DNA of 56,471 nt, taken from the NCBI GenBank assembly GCA_905216155.1, contig CAJMSU010000008.1, positions 1 to 56,471 on the forward strand, in the 5' to 3' direction. This stretch comes from an uncultured bacterium (GTDB lineage Bacteria; Bacillota_I; Bacilli_A; RF39; UBA660). The position numbers were made by a program, and so were the translations under genes. A model generated the notes under the pieces. It saw only the letters and a list, made by a program, of their open reading frames with translations, was not told where the DNA came from and did no database searches. Positions within the stretch are counted from its first letter, which is position 1. Each line of letters opens with the position of its first letter. Of this stretch, positions 34,705-43,193 are shown piece after piece.

Positions 34705-34758
34705 ATTATCACCTTACTTAATTTTATACCAAATATATTTATCTAGCAAGAAAATTTC

Positions 34759-34787
34759 TTTAACTTTGTGTTAAGTTATTGTATAAT
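34759..34787 (+). promoter_or_regulatory. murE promoter
   Basis: TTTAAC (34759-34764), 17 bases, TATAAT (34782-34787); AGGTGAT begins seven bases after it. Confidence 0.5.
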
Positions 34788-34805
34788 ATACTATAGGTGA
34801 TTATT

Positions 34806-36221
34806 ATGAAAAAATTATGTGAATTATATCCAGATGTTAATGAAGATATAGAAATTACAGGTATAAAGCTTAACTCTAAAGATTGCCATCACGGAGATTT
34901 ATTTGTTTGTACCATGGGTGTTACTGCAGATAGACATGACTTTATAGATGATGCAATTAAAAATGGTGCAAGTGCCATCGTTGTAAGTCGTGATGTTAAA
35001 AATAAAAGTGTCCCCATTATAAAAGTTTCAAATACAAATCAAGAATTAAGAAAAATTTGTGCTAAATTTTATGATTATCCATATAACGACCTATATATGA
35101 TAGGTGTTACTGGTACGACAGGTAAAACTACAGTTGCCGAAATTGTTTATCAATTATTAGGAAATGATTGTGCTTATATAGGTACCAATGGAAAAAAACA
35201 TAAAGAAAAAAGTGAACCAATAAGAAATACAACACCAGATGTTGATAGACTTTATAAATACATGAAGGAATTTGTAGATGATGGCTGTAAAGAACTTTGT
35301 ATGGAAGCCAGTAGTGAAGCTTTTTTTAGACATAGACTTGATGATATTTCTTATGACATTGCCATTCTTACCAATATAGAAGAAGATCATTTAAATATTC
35401 ATAAAACAATTGAAAATTATGTTGATTGTAAATGTCAATTATTTAGACAAGTAAAAAAAGATGGTTTTTGTATTTTAAATAGTTCTTCAAAATATTTGGA
35501 TAAAATAAAATCATCATGTAATGGTAAAGTTTTAACTTATGGCTTCAATGAATTTGATGACTTATATATAAAAAATTACACAGTTAATAATAAGAATACC
35601 AAAATAGAATTTATCTATAATAATTGTAACTATTCTATAGATAGTCCATTACTTGGAGATTTTAATGTTTTAAATGTAATGGCTGGTGTACTAACAGCTT
35701 TAGTAAAAGGCATTTCATTTAAAGATATATATAATAGTGTACTTAATTTAAAACAAACTAAAGGTAGAATGGAAGTTATGCCTTTTACTGATAAATATAT
35801 GATTTTACTTGACTATGCTCATACAGTTGATGCCCTTAGTAAAGTCCTTGATTATCTAAATAAAATAAAGAAAAATAGAATTATCACAGTAACAGGATCT
35901 GCCGGTGGTAGAGAAAAAGAAAAAAGACCATCAATGGGAAAAGTTGTCCTAGAAAAATCTGATTTAGTCATCTTTACCATGGATGATCCAAGAAATGAGG
36001 ATGTTGATAGTATAATAGATGATTTAATTGGTGATAGTAAAAATACAAATTATTTAAGAATAGTAGATAGAAAAAAAGCCATTGCATCATCACTTGATAT
36101 GGCAGAAAAAGATGATATTGTCTTTATCGCAGGAAAAGGAAGAGACAATTACATGGCAATAGGAGATGAGTATCTTCCTTATTGCGACTATGATGTTATA
36201 AAAGAATACTTTAATAATTAA
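34806..36221 (+). CDS. murE: UDP-MurNAc-tripeptide synthetase MurE
   Basis: 471 residues from ATG 34806 after AGGTGAT. Mur ligase architecture: N-terminal UDP-MurNAc domain, ATP loop VTGTTGKTT, NTTPDVDRLYKYM, EASSEAFFRHRLD, LTNIEEDHLNIH, and a C-terminal domain with GSAGGREKEKRP. The specificity loop is DDPRNED (393-399): close to the DNPR of meso-diaminopimelate enzymes, keeping the Arg that holds the second carboxylate, but with Asp for Asn. meso-DAP is more likely than lysine; not certain. It heads an operon with a PHP protein and a flippase. Confidence 0.92.
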   Translation: MKKLCELYPDVNEDIEITGIKLNSKDCHHGDLFVCTMGVTADRHDFIDDAIKNGASAIVVSRDVKNKSVPIIKVSNTNQELRKICAKFYDYPYNDLYMIGVTGTTGKTTVAEIVYQLLGNDCAYIGTNGKKHKEKSEPIRNTTPDVDRLYKYMKEFVDDGCKELCMEASSEAFFRHRLDDISYDIAILTNIEEDHLNIHKTIENYVDCKCQLFRQVKKDGFCILNSSSKYLDKIKSSCNGKVLTYGFNEFDDLYIKNYTVNNKNTKIEFIYNNCNYSIDSPLLGDFNVLNVMAGVLTALVKGISFKDIYNSVLNLKQTKGRMEVMPFTDKYMILLDYAHTVDALSKVLDYLNKIKKNRIITVTGSAGGREKEKRPSMGKVVLEKSDLVIFTMDDPRNEDVDSIIDDLIGDSKNTNYLRIVDRKKAIASSLDMAEKDDIVFIAGKGRDNYMAIGDEYLPYCDYDVIKEYFNN

Positions 36222-36240
36222 TTTTATAGGAGAATATTTT

Positions 36241-37143
36241 ATGATAGACTTACATTCACACACTACTTTTTCAGATGGTAGTTTTTCTGTAGAAGAACTA
36301 TTAAAAGAAGCAAAACATATAGATTTAGATGTATTATCTATAACTGATCATAATACAGTAGATGCTTATAAACTATTAAAAAAGCAAGATATAAGAAGTT
36401 TATTTAGTGGTATTATAATTCCAGGTGTTGAAATAACTACTACTTATAAAGGTGAGATAATAGAAGTGTTAGGATATGGTTTTGATGTAGAAACAATGGA
36501 TAAATTTTTAAAATCTAATGTTTTAACTTTTGAACAAAAGCAATTAAAAGAATATGAGTTAATAAAAAATAAATATCAAGAAATAGGAGTAATTTTTGAT
36601 ACTAATAGCATTAAATTTGATGCCAAAAAGGAATCATCTCGTGGGTATTTTGCTGCTGAGGTAAAAAAATATCCGGAAAATTACAAATTTTTTCTTAACG
36701 AAGATTCTATAACAACTAACACAGGATTTACAAGAAACGAATTATATAATCCCAAAAGTCCACTTTATGTTGATGAATCATCATTGTTTCCAAGTTTAGA
36801 AAAAATAATAGAAGCCATTCATGAATCAGCAGGAGTTGCCTTTTTAGCACATACTTTTGCTTATTCAAAAAATATTTCTGACGAATTATTAAATATTATA
36901 AATAATTATGATTTAGATGGATTAGAATGCTTTTACACAACATTTACAGAAGAACAAACAAATTATTTATACAAACTATGTAAAAAAAGAAAAATGCATA
37001 TGAGTGGTGGAAGTGATTTTCATGGAACAGGAAAGAAAAATCATAATTTAGGTATTGGTCATGGAAATTTAAATATTGATTATGAAATTATTGAATCTTG
37101 GGCAAATAATTATATCAAAAACATAAAAAAATACAAAAAATAG
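36241..37143 (+). CDS. PHP-domain metal-dependent phosphoesterase
   Basis: 300 residues. PHP motifs HSHTTFSDG (His5, His7), ITDHNT, PGVEIT, a later LAHTF, and a final SGGSDFHG. Resembles the TrpH/YciV group, which remove phosphates from nucleotides or RNA ends; histidinol phosphatase is less likely given no his genes. AGGAG precedes ATG 36241, 20 bases after murE. Confidence 0.85.
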   Translation: MIDLHSHTTFSDGSFSVEELLKEAKHIDLDVLSITDHNTVDAYKLLKKQDIRSLFSGIIIPGVEITTTYKGEIIEVLGYGFDVETMDKFLKSNVLTFEQKQLKEYELIKNKYQEIGVIFDTNSIKFDAKKESSRGYFAAEVKKYPENYKFFLNEDSITTNTGFTRNELYNPKSPLYVDESSLFPSLEKIIEAIHESAGVAFLAHTFAYSKNISDELLNIINNYDLDGLECFYTTFTEEQTNYLYKLCKKRKMHMSGGSDFHGTGKKNHNLGIGHGNLNIDYEIIESWANNYIKNIKKYKK

Positions 37144-37158
37144 ATATAGGAGAAATAT

Positions 37159-38583
37159 ATGAACAAAAAGAAACAGTTAGCAAAAAACACAATAATTATA
37201 TTTATGGGAAGAGTTTGTACACAGTTAATATCCTACTTTTTATTACCACTTTATACAAGTTTTTTATTAACAGAAGAGTATGGTCTGGTTGATTTAATTA
37301 CTACCTATGTCACACTATTAGTACCAATCATCACACTTGAACTTGAAATGAGTGTTTTTAGATATCTAATAGATTCTAGAAAAAGCCAAAAAGAAACAAA
37401 AAAAGTTTTATCTAATAATTTCTTAGTTCTTTTATCATCTTTATTAATCTTTAGTATACTTTATGTAATAGTAACATGCTTTTTTAAATTTCAATTTAGA
37501 TGGCTTATATTATTTGATATCATCGTCTGTGTTTTTTCTGGCAACTTCTTACAAATTGCCCGTGGTATTGGAAGGACCTTAGATTACGCAATTAGTTGCA
37601 TCATAACAGGAGCCTGTACTGTTATTTTAAATGTTTTATTTATTGTATTTTTAAAACTTGGCGCTATGGGTATGATTTTATCCATGGCTCTTGCTAACGG
37701 ACTTGGAGCACTATATTTATTTATTAGATTAAAACTATATAAACAAATTAATTTTAAATTAAAAGATATAAAATTAATAAAAGAAATGTATAAGTATTCA
37801 ATTCCACTTGTACCAAATGGTGTTAGTTGGTGGATAGTAAATGCATCTGATAGAACTATTATTTCTTTTGTTATCGGAGCTAGTGCTAATGGAATTTATG
37901 CTATTAGTAATAAATTTCCAACTATACTTTCTAGCTTACTTGGAATATTTAATTTAAGTTGGAGCGAATCAGCAGCTCTACATATTGATAGTCCTGATAG
38001 AGATAAATTTTTCTCTGATGTTATAAATACCATTGTTAAATTATTTACATCATTAGGTGCTCTAATGATAGCATGTATGCCATTTATCTTTCCAGTACTT
38101 ATTAATTCTAAATATTCTGAAGCAACAAAATATATTCCTATTTTAGTTTTAGCAACAGTTTGTAACGTAGCTATATGCCTATATACAGGTATTTATATTG
38201 CTAAAAAAATGACAAAGCAAGTAGCGTCAACTACCATTATGGGTGCTGTTATAAACATTTTAGTTAATCTTTTATTTATTAAAAGATTTGGTTTATATGC
38301 AGCTAGTTTTTCTACTTTAATATCATATTTTGTCATGATGGTCTATAGACACTTTGATTTAAAAAAATATGTTTCAATAAAATTTGAACCCTATATTTTT
38401 ATTAAAACAATTTTAATATTTACATTATGTATTATTTTATATTATCAAAATAATCTAATTCTAAATATCATTAATTTATTAATAGTTACAATCTATTCAA
38501 TATTACTTAATAGAAAATTTTTACTTTCTAGCTATAATACAATTAAAGAAAGATTTTTAAGTAAAAAGTATTTAGCTAAATAA
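37159..38583 (+). CDS. Polysaccharide flippase (MATE/PST family, Wzx-like)
   Basis: 474 residues with about 12 to 14 membrane helices. PST family hallmarks: the N-terminal LAKNTIIIFMGRVCTQLISYFLLPLYTSFL-type block, LTEEYGLVDL, and the later YKYSIPLVPNGVSWWIV with DRTIISFVIG. Moves lipid-linked glycan units across the membrane. MurJ or SpoVB functions are less likely because the sequence is nearer to O-unit flippases. Operon with murE and the PHP gene (15 bases). Confidence 0.85.
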   Translation: MNKKKQLAKNTIIIFMGRVCTQLISYFLLPLYTSFLLTEEYGLVDLITTYVTLLVPIITLELEMSVFRYLIDSRKSQKETKKVLSNNFLVLLSSLLIFSILYVIVTCFFKFQFRWLILFDIIVCVFSGNFLQIARGIGRTLDYAISCIITGACTVILNVLFIVFLKLGAMGMILSMALANGLGALYLFIRLKLYKQINFKLKDIKLIKEMYKYSIPLVPNGVSWWIVNASDRTIISFVIGASANGIYAISNKFPTILSSLLGIFNLSWSESAALHIDSPDRDKFFSDVINTIVKLFTSLGALMIACMPFIFPVLINSKYSEATKYIPILVLATVCNVAICLYTGIYIAKKMTKQVASTTIMGAVINILVNLLFIKRFGLYAASFSTLISYFVMMVYRHFDLKKYVSIKFEPYIFIKTILIFTLCIILYYQNNLILNIINLLIVTIYSILLNRKFLLSSYNTIKERFLSKKYLAK

Positions 38584-38621
38584 TTCGACAAAATATAACA
38601 TATAATTAGTTAGGTGATTAT

Positions 38622-39314
38622 ATGTTTTTTAATTTATTTTCTATAATTAAAAATTTATTTGTTGTAACTGGAAGTTATTCTAATGATGTATTTCCTGAAC
38701 CTCTTAGTGTAGAGGAAGAAGAGGAGTGCATTAAATTAAAAGAACAAGGTGATACTGCTGCTAGAAATAAACTGATAGAGCATAATTTAAGACTTGTTGC
38801 CCATATAGTTAAAAAGTTTGATAAAAATAAAGATGATGCTGATGATTTAATTAGTATTGGTACAATTGGTCTAATAAAAGGAGTAGATACATTCTCCAGT
38901 GGTAAAGGTGTTAAAATTACAACATATTGTGCCAGATGTATTGAAAATGAAATACTTATGTACTTTAGAAGCAATAATAAATATAGTAAAGATATTTCAA
39001 TCAATGAAGCTGTTGGTTTTGATAAAGATGGTAATGAAATAGCTATACTAGATGTTTTAAAAACTCCAAAGCCTGATTTTATAGAAGATATTGATATAAA
39101 AGATAATATTAAATTATTAAAAAAATATATGAATATTTTAACCGAAAGAGAAAAAGAAATAATTAGAAGAAGATATGGATTAAATAATCAAGATGAAGAA
39201 ACTCAAAAAGTAATTGCAAAAAATCTTAATATTTCTAGAAGTTATGTATCTAGAATAGAAAAAAGAGCTTTAACTAAAATATTAAGAGAGTTCATTAAAG
39301 ATAATAAAATTTAG
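38622..39314 (+). CDS. sigK: Mother-cell sigma factor K, pro-form
   Basis: 230 residues. An N-terminal hydrophobic stretch of about 20 (MFFNLFSIIKNLFVVTGSY) precedes FPEPLS, the same layout as the pro-sequence cut by SpoIVFB in Bacillus pro-sigma-K. Region 2 reads RNKLIEHNLRLVAHIVKKF, DLISIGTIGLIKG and TYCARCIENEILM; region 4 ends SRSYVSRIEKRAL, all sigma-K hallmarks rather than sigma-E. The gene is uninterrupted, with no skin element. Directs late spore-coat and mother-cell genes. AGGTGAT sits five bases after a CATATAAT that could be a sigma-E-type -10. Confidence 0.9.
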   Translation: MFFNLFSIIKNLFVVTGSYSNDVFPEPLSVEEEEECIKLKEQGDTAARNKLIEHNLRLVAHIVKKFDKNKDDADDLISIGTIGLIKGVDTFSSGKGVKITTYCARCIENEILMYFRSNNKYSKDISINEAVGFDKDGNEIAILDVLKTPKPDFIEDIDIKDNIKLLKKYMNILTEREKEIIRRRYGLNNQDEETQKVIAKNLNISRSYVSRIEKRALTKILREFIKDNKI

Positions 39315-39330
39315 AATTAGAATAATTATC

Positions 39331-39359
39331 TAGACAATAATCCAAAATAAAAGTATAAT
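39331..39359 (+). promoter_or_regulatory. Promoter of the polysaccharide deacetylase gene
   Basis: TAGACA (39331-39336), 17 bases, TATAAT (39354-39359). Confidence 0.65.
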
Positions 39360-39381
39360 TATTAACAGTGAGCGTGGTTAT

Positions 39382-41034
39382 ATGGCAAAGAAAAAAAATA
39401 ATAAAAAAAGTAATAAAAAACTAAATAAGAAAAAAATACAAAAAACAAATATCGAAAAAAACAAAGTTTCAAAAAATAATAAATTTAGTAATACTAATGA
39501 AACAAAAAAAGAAAATACTACAAATAATAAAAAAGATAGCATAGAAAAACAACCTAAAAAAGATTATAGTAATAAGAAAAATATAATAAAAAATACTACT
39601 AATGAAAAAAAGTTACCAAAACAAAATAGTAAACAAAAACTAACTAAAAATAATACCTTTATATGGACTATAATTATAATCTTATTTACATTCGCAATAA
39701 CTTTCTTTTATTGCTTTCTACTTCCAAATATCAGTCTAATTGGTAAAAAAAGTATTGTTGTTGACTATGGTAGTAAATATATAGATCCAGGTTATAAATC
39801 ATTCTACCAAGGAAAAAATATTACTGATAAAGTAGTAATTACTAATAATGTTAACACTAAAAAACTTGGTAGATATATAGTTACATATAAAATAAAATAT
39901 AAATCTTTTACTAAAAAAGTATATAGAAAAGTAATAGTTAAGGATATAACTGCTCCAAAAATTAAATTTTCATTAACTAGTAATACTATTTATACCTGTC
40001 CTGGTAAAAAAGTAGTTGCACCATTCTTTATCGCAGTTGATAATATGGATGGTAATTTAACAAGCAAAGTAAAAGTAAAAAAACATAAAAATTATATTTC
40101 ATATAAAGTATGTGATAATCACTTTAATTGTAAGAGTGTAAAGAAAAAAATTAAATATAATGATATTGAAAAACCTAAAATAAAGCTTTTAGGAAGTAAA
40201 AATACAACTGTCTTTATAGGTGATAATTTTACTGATTCCTTATATGAAGTGTCTGATAATTGTGATAATAATCTAAAAGATAAAATTGTAATATCTAGTA
40301 ATCTTGATATGAATAAACTAGGAAACTATAAAATTAAATATAGTGTTAGTGATAAAAAAGGTAATAGTACAACCGTTATTCGTAATGTAAGAGTTATAGA
40401 ACATAATAAAAAAGGAAGTGTTTATTTAACTTTTGATGATGGCCCAAGAGATGGAACAACTAATATTATTTTAGATATATTAAAACAAGAAGGAATAAAA
40501 GCAACCTTTTTTGTAACTAATTCAGGTCCTGATGAACTAATAAAAAGGGAATATGATGAAGGACACACAGTTGCACTTCATACATCTAGTCATGATTATT
40601 CTACTGTTTATTCAAGTGATGATAATTACTTTAATGATTTAAAAAGTGTCTTTGATAGAGTTAAAAGAATAACTGGACAAAATTCTACCTATATAAGATT
40701 TCCAGGTGGTTCTAGTAATACAGTTAGCAGAAAATATTCTATAGGAATTATGAGTAGATTAACAGATGCAGTACAAAAAAAAGGTTTTAAATATTATGAT
40801 TGGAATTTATCTAGTGGAGATGCCGAACCAGGACATCATGAAAAAGATGAAATATATCACAACGTAGTAGATAACTTATCTAAAGATAGAGTTAATATGG
40901 TTTTAATGCATGATATAAAACCATATACAAGAGATGCTCTAGAAGCAATTATTAAGTATTGTAAAGAAAATGGTTACACTTTAGAAAAAATAGATGAAAA
41001 TACCGAAATGGTAACACAAAAGGTTAATAATTAG
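39382..41034 (+). CDS. Membrane-anchored polysaccharide deacetylase with Ig-like repeats
   Basis: 550 residues. The first 90 are almost only Lys, Asn, Ser and Thr and lie in the cytoplasm; one membrane helix follows (about 94-116). Two or three Ig-like/DUF5011 modules (about 125-330: DYGSKYIDPGYKS, IFIGDNFTD-type strands) lead to the NodB domain with TFDDGP (metal Asp), HTSSHDY (metal His pair), RFPGG, DWNLSSGD and LMHD. It removes acetyl groups from peptidoglycan or another glycan outside the membrane, often giving lysozyme resistance. A second domain use, anchoring by the basic tail to anionic polymer or DNA, is only a guess. Confidence 0.88.
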   Translation: MAKKKNNKKSNKKLNKKKIQKTNIEKNKVSKNNKFSNTNETKKENTTNNKKDSIEKQPKKDYSNKKNIIKNTTNEKKLPKQNSKQKLTKNNTFIWTIIIILFTFAITFFYCFLLPNISLIGKKSIVVDYGSKYIDPGYKSFYQGKNITDKVVITNNVNTKKLGRYIVTYKIKYKSFTKKVYRKVIVKDITAPKIKFSLTSNTIYTCPGKKVVAPFFIAVDNMDGNLTSKVKVKKHKNYISYKVCDNHFNCKSVKKKIKYNDIEKPKIKLLGSKNTTVFIGDNFTDSLYEVSDNCDNNLKDKIVISSNLDMNKLGNYKIKYSVSDKKGNSTTVIRNVRVIEHNKKGSVYLTFDDGPRDGTTNIILDILKQEGIKATFFVTNSGPDELIKREYDEGHTVALHTSSHDYSTVYSSDDNYFNDLKSVFDRVKRITGQNSTYIRFPGGSSNTVSRKYSIGIMSRLTDAVQKKGFKYYDWNLSSGDAEPGHHEKDEIYHNVVDNLSKDRVNMVLMHDIKPYTRDALEAIIKYCKENGYTLEKIDENTEMVTQKVNN

Positions 41035-41060
41035 ACTAAATCATAAATTTAGTGTATAAT
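41032..41060 (+). promoter_or_regulatory. yqeG-yqeH promoter
   Basis: TAGACT (41032-41037), 17 bases, TATAAT (41055-41060). A 7-bp hairpin ACTAAAT/ATTTAGT fills the spacer. Confidence 0.55.
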
Positions 41061-41079
41061 TTTAGTAGGTGATGGAAAA

Positions 41080-41598
41080 ATGAATTTATTTTTGCCAAAA
41101 ATTTATAAAAAAAATATTTATGAAATAGATTATGAAAAGCTAAAGAAAAAAGGTATAACATGTCTTATATTTGACCTTGATAATACACTTGGATTAATTT
41201 CTAATAAAAGATGTCCACTAAAAACACGTAGACTTATAAAAAAATTACAAGAGGACTTTTTAGTACTTATTGTCTCTAATAATACAAGAAGAAGAATAAA
41301 ACCATATTTAAAAGATTTAAATGTAGGTGGTGTTAGTAATAGCTTTAAACCATCTACTATGGGTCTTCGTAAAATAGCAAAAAAATATAACTTAAAAAAG
41401 AAAGAAATGGTTATGATAGGAGACCAAGTAGTTACTGATATTTTATCTGGTAATAGATTTAAGATAATGACTATTTTAGTAGATCCACTTGGCGAAAAAG
41501 ATTTAAAAATAACAGGTCTTAATAGAAAAATAGAAGCAAAGATTATAAAAAAGTACAATAAAAGGGGACTATTTGAGCGAGGTAAATATTATGGATAA
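41080..41598 (+). CDS. yqeG: YqeG-family HAD phosphatase
   Basis: 172 residues. HAD motif I DLDNTL, motif II SNN, motif III Lys in SFKPSTMG and motif IV GDQVVTDILSGN, with VDPLG. Related to Gep4, the mitochondrial phosphatidylglycerophosphatase, so a role in cardiolipin/PG synthesis is possible. Overlaps yqeH by 8 bases, the conserved Firmicute pair. Confidence 0.88.
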   Translation: MNLFLPKIYKKNIYEIDYEKLKKKGITCLIFDLDNTLGLISNKRCPLKTRRLIKKLQEDFLVLIVSNNTRRRIKPYLKDLNVGGVSNSFKPSTMGLRKIAKKYNLKKKEMVMIGDQVVTDILSGNRFKIMTILVDPLGEKDLKITGLNRKIEAKIIKKYNKRGLFERGKYYG

Positions 41599-42601
41599 TA
41601 TAAAAAAATGTATGGGTTGTGGAACTATATTACAAGATGAAAACATATTAAAAGAAGGCTATACCACTAGTTTAGATAATGATATTTGTCAAAGATGTTT
41701 TAGAATGAAAAATTATGGTGAATATCAAGTTGTAACTAAATCTAATGAAGAGTATTTATCTATTCTAAAAAGTGTAGGAGAAACTAAAGATTTAGTTTTA
41801 TATATAACAGATTTATTAAATTTAGATAAAAATTTAGAAGAGTTAAGAAACTATATTCCTAACAAAATGATTTTAGTTTTAAATAAAAAAGATGCTCTAC
41901 CTAAATCAGTTAAAGAAAATAAATTAATAAAGTATATAGAAAATAAAAATATGAATTTTGAAGACATTATAGTAGTAAGTGCCAATAAAAACTATAATAT
42001 AGATTATTTATTAAAAAGAATTAAGTATTTGCAAACATCTAAAAACGTTTATGTAATTGGTCATACTAATGTTGGAAAAAGCAGTTTAATTAATAAATTA
42101 ATTAAAAACTATTCTGATAATTGTCAAGAATTAACTATGTCTCCACTTCCTTCTACTACTCTTAATACTATACAAATAGAAATAAATGACCACTTAACTT
42201 TAATTGATACACCTGGAGTTGTTGATAATGGATCAATTCTAAACTACGTTGATCCAAAAATGGTAAAAAAAATTTCTCCTAATAAAGAAATAAAACCTAA
42301 AACTTATCAATTAAGAAAAAATCAATCTATAGTTATAGAAGATTTAATTAGAATTGATTATACAGAAGGAGAAAAAAATAGTTTTACGCTATATTTATCT
42401 AATGGATTAAAAGTTAAAAGATTTTTAAACTCATCTAATAAAGATGATTTGCATAACTTAAATAAAAAGTCATTTGATATTAAATATGGAGAAGATTTAG
42501 TTATTAATGGACTTGGTTTTATAAAAATAGTAGAGAAGGCTAAAATTGATGTTTATACATTAAATAATGTAGATATATTTACAAGAAAATCACTTATTTA
42601 A
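41591..42601 (+). CDS. yqeH: Ribosome-assembly GTPase YqeH
   Basis: 336 residues from ATG 41591 (AGGTAA). N-terminal treble-clef zinc finger CMGCG...CQRCF (about 6-37), then a circularly permuted GTPase in the order G4 NKKD, G5 VSAN, G1 GHTNVGKSS, G3 DTPG, and a C-terminal RNA-binding region. Needed for 30S assembly. Normally followed by aroE/yhbY; here it is the last gene of the run. Confidence 0.94.
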   Translation: MDNIKKCMGCGTILQDENILKEGYTTSLDNDICQRCFRMKNYGEYQVVTKSNEEYLSILKSVGETKDLVLYITDLLNLDKNLEELRNYIPNKMILVLNKKDALPKSVKENKLIKYIENKNMNFEDIIVVSANKNYNIDYLLKRIKYLQTSKNVYVIGHTNVGKSSLINKLIKNYSDNCQELTMSPLPSTTLNTIQIEINDHLTLIDTPGVVDNGSILNYVDPKMVKKISPNKEIKPKTYQLRKNQSIVIEDLIRIDYTEGEKNSFTLYLSNGLKVKRFLNSSNKDDLHNLNKKSFDIKYGEDLVINGLGFIKIVEKAKIDVYTLNNVDIFTRKSLI

Positions 42602-43081
42602 CCCATAAGTGTTTTTTGTTTTATCTAAAAATAAGTCATTATGTATTGGATTATATGTTAAATACATAAATAAAATACTAATAGAAATTATAATTGGTAT
42701 ACTAATTATATTTAATAGCCTATAATTTTTATTAATCACTCTAGATAAAATTAGCTCTGTTATTAATATTGATATAAATAAAATAATTAATGTAATTACT
42801 AAATTTTCTCCATATAAATAATATATTGGTAAATAAAAAATAGAAAGAATTACAATGATTAAAACTGCTCTTAATAAAGCTTCTAAATGATATGATTTAC
42901 TACCTATATTAAGATAAGAAAACAAAATTGCCGATGTATATAACAATTTATAATGTTCCCAAATACTTTCATTTACAGGAAAAAATAAAGCTGTTATATT
43001 ATTAGGAAATATATTATATACAAAATGAAATATAGAAGATATTACAAATATAAATAAAGAATTAATTAAAATTTTTTTCAT
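42590..43081 (-). CDS. Polytopic membrane protein, DUF6512-like
   Basis: 163 residues and about five membrane helices. The conserved-looking part follows the first helix: HFVYNIFPNN, then FFPVNESIWEHYKL, which I recall from DUF6512 proteins. Function unknown. AGGTGAG precedes ATG 43081; the gene is alone. Confidence 0.65.
   Translation of the reverse strand: MKKILINSLFIFVISSIFHFVYNIFPNNITALFFPVNESIWEHYKLLYTSAILFSYLNIGSKSYHLEALLRAVLIIVILSIFYLPIYYLYGENLVITLIILFISILITELILSRVINKNYRLLNIISIPIIISISILFMYLTYNPIHNDLFLDKTKNTYGLNK
42591..42617. terminator. Terminator between yqeH and the convergent membrane gene
   Basis: CACTTAT (42591-42597) pairs with ATAAGTG (42605-42611), six T; overlaps both gene ends. 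Confidence 0.8.
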
Positions 43082-43154
43082 AACTCACCTAATATATTAT
43101 ATTTTTAATTTGTTATAAATATTCTTGGTATATCTAGAAAAAAGTCTAATTTTG

Positions 43155-43163
43155 TGTTATAAT
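43155..43163 (+). promoter_or_regulatory. dnaG-rpoD extended -10 promoter
   Basis: TGTTATAAT (43155-43163): a TGn extended -10. No good -35 box 17 bases upstream. Confidence 0.55.
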
Positions 43164-43193
43164 AAAGAAGATTTTGTACTGGAGTGATGTAGG

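Noticed and set aside
38599..38606. CATATAAT as a firm sigma-E promoter for sigK
   Set aside because: The -35 region is not convincing, and TATAAT is also the sigma-A consensus, so only mentioned as a possibility.
41032..41060. Hairpin ACTAAAT/ATTTAGT as a terminator
   Set aside because: No T-run follows; it lies in the spacer of the yqeG promoter and could be chance in AT-rich DNA.
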